Positions 59,762-64,000 of a stretch of DNA of 64,000 nt are shown piece after piece (the stretch's first letter is position 1; the number at the start of each line of letters is the position of its first letter). The notes under the pieces were generated by a model that was not told the DNA's origin, ran no database searches, and saw only the letters and a program-made list of their open reading frames with translations. Both the position numbers and the translations under genes were made by a program. Source of the DNA: Halobacillus_B sp963739045 (lineage in GTDB: Bacteria; Bacillota; Bacilli; Bacillales; Halobacillaceae); assembly GCA_963739045.1 (NCBI GenBank), contig CAVTYY010000001.1, positions 1,062,932-1,126,931 of the forward strand. The letters are read 5' to 3'.

Positions 59762-60187
59762 CAGAGAATCCCCCTTGCCTAAATAGATTATCTTTATCAT
59801 ATACCTCCCATATAAACAACAGCAATAATGATAGGTGAGAATTGACATATTTTTTAATTTTTTTATCTCTGAGTTGTTGTCGTATTTAAGTTTCCCAATA
59901 AATCAGAAACAGGTCATAAACTATACCAGAATAATAAAAAACTCTACTTAACCTTACCTAAAATCAAATCCATATGAACCTGATATTATGAATTTAAAGC
60001 CTTTATGATAACTTTTATACGAGTTTAATACAATCTTCCTGTGCCAATAGAAGGTCTTTGTGTTAAAGGGATATTACAATAGAATTAAATGAGAAAAAAT
60101 AACAAATTAGTGGTTTAAGAATGAGTGGAATGAGATATTTAATAGACTGTAAGCTAATTAAATCTATTCTGAAGGAGGAGATCTATA
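59762..60187 (+). promoter_or_regulatory. Gap with a sigma B promoter before the KGG stress gene
   Basis: GTTTAA (60113-60118), 14 bases, AGATAT: the -35 is a perfect sigma B element and the -10 matches four of six. GsiB-type genes are classical sigma B targets. The rest of the gap is AT-rich with nothing recognised. Confidence 0.5.
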
Positions 60188-60586
60188 ATGGCTAAGAACA
60201 ACACAAACAACAATAGCAAAATGAGCAGAGAAGAAGCAGGTCAGAAAGGCGGTAACAAAACCGCACGTAACCATGACCAGGAATTCTACGAAGAAATCGG
60301 CAAAAAGGGCGGCAAGACCACTGCCAAAGAACACGACCAGGAATTCTATGAAGAGATCGGCCAAAAAGGCGGCGAAACAACCGCACAAGAACACGATCAG
60401 GAATTCTATGAAAACATTGGTCAAAAAGGCGGGGAAACCACGTCTGAGGAATATGGTCAAGAGTTTTACGAAGAGATCGGTAAGAAAGGCGGCAACAAAA
60501 CCGCTAAAGAACACGATAAGAAGTTCTATGAGAAAATTGGACAAAAAGGCGGCCGCAACTCAGGAAATGGTTCCAGCAATTCCTAA
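60188..60586 (+). CDS. gsiB: KGG-repeat general stress protein, GsiB-like
   Basis: A 132-residue hydrophilic protein made of about five 20-residue repeats with the pattern GxKGGxxTAxEHDQEFYExI. Such KGG/LEA-like proteins protect against desiccation and salt; GsiB is a glucose-starvation and sigma B stress protein. GAAGGAGGAG lies 8 bases before ATG 60188. It precedes yjzC by 71 bases, probably co-transcribed. Confidence 0.9.
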   Translation: MAKNNTNNNSKMSREEAGQKGGNKTARNHDQEFYEEIGKKGGKTTAKEHDQEFYEEIGQKGGETTAQEHDQEFYENIGQKGGETTSEEYGQEFYEEIGKKGGNKTAKEHDKKFYEKIGQKGGRNSGNGSSNS

Positions 60587-60657
60587 AAGTTACAGCCGCT
60601 ATCAAAGTAAAGCCTGATTAAAATTTTCAACTACTATTATAACGGAGGTATGTGCAT

Positions 60658-60834
60658 ATGGCTAGCAAACAATACAAAACTGGTGAAAAAGCACCCGAAT
60701 CTGGTAAATATAAAGTAGACAAACTAGTGAACGGCAACAACTCAGATAATACCGAAATTAAATTAGAGCAAGGAGAACAGTTTCCACCATCTCCTTCAGA
60801 AAATGAAGCAGCTTACTGGGTGAAAACTTCCTAA
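60658..60834 (+). CDS. yjzC: YjzC family protein
   Basis: A 58-residue protein with the YjzC pattern YKTGEKAPESGKYKVDKLVN and EIKLEQGEQFPPSPSENEAA. Function unknown; often in stress regulons. ATG 60658 has ACGGAGGT 8 bases upstream; a GTG at 60652 in frame is less suited. Confidence 0.85.
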   Translation: MASKQYKTGEKAPESGKYKVDKLVNGNNSDNTEIKLEQGEQFPPSPSENEAAYWVKTS

Positions 60835-60840
60835 ACACAT

Positions 60841-60874
60841 AAAAACCCCTCTTCCGCAAAGAGGGGTTTTATTT
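60841..60874 (+). terminator. Terminator of gsiB-yjzC
   Basis: AAAACCCCTCTT pairs with AAGAGGGGTTTT, with T tracts on both strands. Confidence 0.85.
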
Positions 60875-60889
60875 ACCTTACGGAGTTGA

Positions 60890-61861
60890 TTAAGAATTCA
60901 TGGCGGTAATCATGTTATGGACTTTCTGAATCTCGGAATCTGGCACTAATAGATACCAGCCTTTCCCAATCATTTGACCACTTCCGCTCATTTCATAAGT
61001 CTCAACGTTACTTCTGGTAGAGCGGTAATTGGAGAAAAGATTCTTCATATCTTTAAAATCCATATTCGTAGTCACGTTATTACCCAGCACATCGATGATG
61101 GAAGTAATTTTATTTAAGGATCCCTACACTGGAGCCTTTATCCAGAACGGCTTGAATCACTTGGCGCTGTCTTTTATTACGGCCGAAATCACCACGGTTA
61201 TCTAAGTGGCGCATGCGTACATATCCCAAGGCTTTAGGTCCATCAAGATGAATCTCTCCTTTTTTATAATGATACCCTTTTTTATAGTATCCTTCATCAT
61301 ACCAATCGCGATCATTGTTGACCGTGACTCCGCCAACAGCATCGACCATTTGAGAAAGACCTTCCATATTCACCTTTACATAATAGTCCAGGTCGATATC
61401 AAGGAAGTTCTCTACGGTATTAATCGCCATATCGGGACCGCCATAAGCGTAAGCAGCATTTATCTTCGATTCAGATCCTCTGCCGACAATGGTTGTTCTC
61501 GTATCCCGCGGGATACTCACGATTTGCATTTTGTCATGATTAGGATCTAATGACATGACCATCAAGGCATCTGAGCGGCCTTTATCTCCAGGGCGCTCAT
61601 CGACTCCCATAAGTAAGACATGCAGGGTTTCCTTATTTTTAAGTTTCTTTTTAGTTGCGACGGAATCAATGGATTTACGGAATTATGAATTTCTTTACTT
61701 ACCGTTTGTTTGGCATCATGGTAAATAGAGAAAACATAGGCTCCTATGGATACTCCAATCACCAAGAGCAGGGCGAGGAGAATTTTCCACCAGGTTCCCT
61801 TTTTTCTCTTTTTTCTTTCTTTTCTACTACTCATTGTTTCACCTCTGTTAAGTATCATCAC
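60890..61861 (-). pseudogene. LytR-CpsA-Psr family protein with two frameshifts
   Basis: LCP proteins transfer teichoic acids or other glycopolymers to peptidoglycan. The minus-strand gene reads an N-terminal cytoplasmic lysine-rich part and one membrane helix (KILLALLLVIGVSIGAYVFS) from 61831 (or 61861), shifts frame near 61680 (one base missing), continues with the catalytic domain (LMGVDERPGDKGRSDALMVM, IPRDTR, then YVRMRHLDNRGDFGRNKRQR) and shifts again at the CCC at 61122-61124 (one extra base) into the C-terminus (SIIDVLGNNVTT, ...VHNMITAMNS). The two shifts cancel. All parts are well conserved, as expected for one full-length LCP protein. Confidence 0.85.
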
Positions 61862-61945
61862 TCTATCTATAGATAATATATCATATATTTTTCCATCTCA
61901 ACCTGAATTTTTAGGTCAATAGCCGTGAAAAATAAACATAATAGC

Positions 61946-61982
61946 AAAAAAAGACCCTCCCATTGCTGGTAGAGTCCTTTAA
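61946..61982 (-). terminator. Terminator of the CBS-domain gene
   Basis: On the minus strand GGACTCTACC pairs with GGGAGGGTC-type bases with wobbles and ends in TTTTTTTG. Confidence 0.5.
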
Positions 61983-62024
61983 TGTTTAAAAAGTATTGTT
62001 AAATAGAGGAATGATTAATGTTTA

Positions 62025-62744
62025 TTACTCATCAGGAGTCCTACGGTCCACTTTAATCAAATCCCACGTAGTCACGATCCCCGTAGGTTTCTCATTCGCA
62101 TCTCCGGATTCGGTTAAAATCACCGCTTTTAACTTCCGCTCAGCTTCCAAGCTCGTTTCAAACATTTCTTCAAGTTCATAGACGGTTCCGTTTGCCGCCA
62201 AAAACTCAACAGATAATTCTTTCTCCGCCACTAGCACATCCTGAGCAACAATTCCCTCCACCGTAACAGATCCATCTTTTACTGACTGCGAAAGCCATCG
62301 CACCACGCCATCATTCGTTAACAAGCCAAGAAAAGTCCGTCCTTCATCATAGATGGGAAATTGCGAAATCCCATGCTCACTGAACGCTTCAATAATCCTA
62401 GTCAAGGGAGTATCTGCTTTAAAGAACATCACCGGCCGTGTGGCAAATTCGATCGCAGCAGGCGGCTTTTCCAGGGTGTGAAGGATTTGTTCCAATTTCT
62501 CTACTACTTCTTCGTTCGGCGTGGCGATATAATAATCATCCCGAATCCGTTCATGAACAATCGCATTGCGCAGCTTCGCATACTGCTTCAATTGATCAAA
62601 GTACACACGAATCACACTATGCTTCAACTTTGAATGCTGGAGCAGTTCGACAAAGTTATCGTTCTTTGGAAACCCATTCATCTCTTTCAACTGCTGATGA
62701 ATTTGGTTGAAGACGATTTCAAATCGCTCGACTAGCTCATTCAT
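62025..62744 (-). CDS. CBS-domain protein with an N-terminal HEPN-like helical domain
   Basis: A 239-residue soluble protein. Residues 1-90 are helical and carry RNAIVH at 59-64, the R-x4-H motif of HEPN domains; residues 97-150 and 160-235 form a pair of CBS repeats (TPLTRIIEAFSEHGISQFPI and the VYELEEMFETS block) that in other proteins bind adenosine nucleotides. The arrangement suggests a nucleotide-sensing switch on a helical domain; HEPN activity is not established. Start has no strong ribosome site nearby. Divergent from sinR. Confidence 0.8.
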   Translation of the reverse strand: MNELVERFEIVFNQIHQQLKEMNGFPKNDNFVELLQHSKLKHSVIRVYFDQLKQYAKLRNAIVHERIRDDYYIATPNEEVVEKLEQILHTLEKPPAAIEFATRPVMFFKADTPLTRIIEAFSEHGISQFPIYDEGRTFLGLLTNDGVVRWLSQSVKDGSVTVEGIVAQDVLVAEKELSVEFLAANGTVYELEEMFETSLEAERKLKAVILTESGDANEKPTGIVTTWDLIKVDRRTPDE

Positions 62745-62967
62745 TTAAATCACTCACTTTTTCCTCTTTTCTTCTATTATAGCTAAACAACGGCCAGCTC
62801 ACACCTTAATAACGACTCCGGGACATATTTTGCCCAGCAAAATACAAAAGGCTCAATATATTTTCAAAAAAACATAGGTAATTTTGTCGAAATTCCACAA
62901 ATAATCATAATTATTCTTTATAATGAATAAGAGAACCCCGATAATAATAGAAAGAGGCGATTGTACT

Positions 62968-62984
62968 GTTCTTTACGAAAGAAC
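62968..62984. promoter_or_regulatory. Palindromic SinR box, distal
   Basis: GTTCTTTACGAAAGAAC consists of two inverted copies of the SinR consensus GTTCTYT with a three-base centre. It lies about 280 bases before sinR and next to TATACT at 62988, a possible -10. Confidence 0.5.
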
Positions 62985-63196
62985 ACCTATACTATGGTAA
63001 AGGAGATACATAAGAGTGAACTTCTCTCACAAACACCCCTCTAATAACCCACGGAACATTGGATGATCACATGATGAATGAGCAAGACCATTCTCAGAAA
63101 GGACTATGGTTGCAGGAATGTTCTTAATAATAGAAACCGCATGATTCTTCATTCATTCGCTGATGATCAAAAGGTAGGTCTCTATAACGATTTTTT

Positions 63197-63212
63197 GTTC
63201 TTTAAATAGAAC
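63197..63212. promoter_or_regulatory. SinR box overlapping the sinR promoter
   Basis: GTTCTTTAAATAGAAC contains a perfect GTTCTTT and an imperfect inverted half; it overlaps the -35 region of a promoter whose -10 could be TATACT at 63230-63235. GTTCGCTTGAAC follows at 63213. This arrangement suggests repression of sinR by its own product. Confidence 0.5.
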
Positions 63213-63261
63213 GTTCGCTTGAACTATGCTATACTCAACCTATAAGAAAGAGGGTGTTACT

Positions 63262-63591
63262 ATGATCGGTAACCGTATTCAACAAATCCGCAAAGACCGA
63301 CATATGTCGCTATCTGAGCTCGCAGAAAGAGCCGGCGTCGCCAAATCTTATTTGAGCTCGATTGAGCGCAATATCCAAACCAACCCTTCCGTCCAATTTC
63401 TTGAAAAAATCTCCAACGAATTGAAAGTCTCCATTAACTACTTACTCCACGGGGAATCCAATGAGATCGATGGCGCCCTCGACGATGACTGGCTGAAGCT
63501 TGTAGAACAAGCAATGAATTCCGGGGTTTCGAAAGATCAGTTTCGCGAATTTCTGGAATTTAATAAATGGAGAATCAAACAGAATAAATAA
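63262..63591 (+). CDS. sinR: Transcriptional regulator SinR
   Basis: Master repressor of biofilm matrix genes in Bacillus. 109 residues: N-terminal Cro/C1 helix-turn-helix (SLSELAERAGVAKSYLSSIE, residues 14-33) with NPSVQFLEKIS, and a C-terminal SinI/SinR dimerisation domain (DWLKLVEQAMNSGVSKDQFR, then EFLEFNKWR). ATG 63262 follows AGAGGGTG. No sinI gene is adjacent upstream, where B. subtilis has it; the CBS gene is divergent instead. Confidence 0.92.
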   Translation: MIGNRIQQIRKDRHMSLSELAERAGVAKSYLSSIERNIQTNPSVQFLEKISNELKVSINYLLHGESNEIDGALDDDWLKLVEQAMNSGVSKDQFREFLEFNKWRIKQNK

Positions 63592-63597
63592 ATGGGC

Positions 63598-63627
63598 ATC
63601 CTGTTCTATGGTAGAACAGGATTTTTT
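63598..63627 (+). terminator. Terminator of sinR
   Basis: ATCCTGTTCTA pairs perfectly with TAGAACAGGAT over TGG, followed by five T. Its arms contain GTTCTA and TAGAAC, close to the SinR half-site. The remaining gap to 63928 has no other recognised feature. Confidence 0.85.
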
Positions 63628-63928
63628 GTGTTCATTTGTATTTAAATCTTTAAGTTTCTTTAAAATAACTTTAGGTAATTCGATACCCGAAGAAAATGAT
63701 AGTAAATGTAAACGCAACCATTTAAACTAATGCAAAAGTAATATTATTTATTTATTCCCTACAAACCCCCATAAGTACTGGATATTATATTAAATTCCTG
63801 TAAATCTAGCAAAAAAACCCAGCATTACCCCTTCATTTGCCATAATAAACCTGTTATACTTAACAATATTGAAATTCGTTCGCATTACAGCACAATATAT
63901 TATAGATTGTGAGAAAGGAGTAGGACTT

Positions 63929-64000
63929 TTGATAGATATTCATAGTCATATCCTTCCCGGAGTTGATGACGGTGCAAAGACAATCGAAGACAGTCTCGAC
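63929..64000 (+). CDS. Start of a YwqE/CpsB-like tyrosine phosphatase (partial)
   Basis: Only 24 residues are present: (M)IDIHSHILPGVDDGAKTIED plus SLD, with the HxH metal motif of the PHP-type phosphatases (CpsB, YwqE) that dephosphorylate the tyrosine kinases of exopolysaccharide synthesis. TTG 63929 has GAAAGGAG 6-8 bases upstream. The gene runs off the window. Its place next to sinR suggests a following exopolysaccharide locus. Confidence 0.8.
   Translation, partial: MIDIHSHILPGVDDGAKTIEDSLD

Overview
The window comes from a spore-forming member of the Bacillaceae. The gene order closely follows the B. subtilis prfA-to-fabZ region: prfA-prmC-spoIIR-ywlC-mntP-ywlE-rpiB-ywlG-glyA-upp-atpIBEFHAGDC-ywzB-ywmB-murA-spoIID-spoIIQ-spoIIID-mbl-flhO-flhP-fabZ. 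The many dispersed palindromic repeats and acidic protein tails suggest a moderately halophilic genus such as Halobacillus. That genus call is inference; no rRNA is present to test it.

Layout. 1-0.9 kb holds repeats only. 0.9-3.7 kb carries an MpsC/DUF2294 protein, a DDAH-like amidinohydrolase and a YhcN/YlaJ spore lipoprotein. 4-36 kb is the conserved core: translation termination (prfA, prmC), tRNA modification (ywlC/tsaC), arginine dephosphorylation (ywlE), one-carbon metabolism under a PurR-type operator (ywlG-glyA), pyrimidine salvage (upp), a Vpr-like protease, the F1Fo ATP synthase operon, peptidoglycan synthesis (murA), the mother-cell/forespore engulfment genes (spoIID, spoIIQ, spoIIR) and spoIIID, cell shape (mbl), two flagellar rod/hook proteins and fabZ. 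36-38 kb holds small membrane, lipoprotein and motility genes. 38.3-43.9 kb looks like an AT-richer insertion: a LysR regulator divergent from prpF-tctC-tctB-tctA (tricarboxylate uptake and isomerisation). It is flanked on the left by a decayed tRNA 3' end with a terminator and on the right by a gene fragment and repeats. 44.8-49.3 kb is an RND efflux pair. 49.5-53.2 kb holds a lipoprotein, a cell-wall protein with a sorting signal and a class F-like sortase. 53-64 kb is a mosaic of small membrane, stress and regulatory genes (isochorismatase-like hydrolase, acyltransferase, VanZ, PilZ, KGG stress protein, YjzC, LCP ligase, CBS protein, SinR) ending in the start of a YwqE/CpsB-like phosphatase.

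The most unusual feature is a set of intergenic arrays of short motifs (TCGCAATAAA, CGCAAATA, GCGATAGA, CGTTGATATA) repeated every 20-22 bp with variable bases between them, at four places just downstream of genes. Other replication/segregation and regulatory signals visible in the sequence are a DnaA-box cluster before ywlC, two near-perfect Noc boxes after the atp operon, a PurR double box before ywlG-glyA, palindromic SinR boxes before sinR, and sigma F, sigma E and sigma B promoters in front of the genes expected to use them.

Four genes are interrupted by single-base indels (spoIIR, the sortase, vanZ, and the LCP gene twice). These are either real lesions or sequence errors; the sequence alone cannot decide. 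No complete rRNA, tRNA, CRISPR array or insertion sequence was found.
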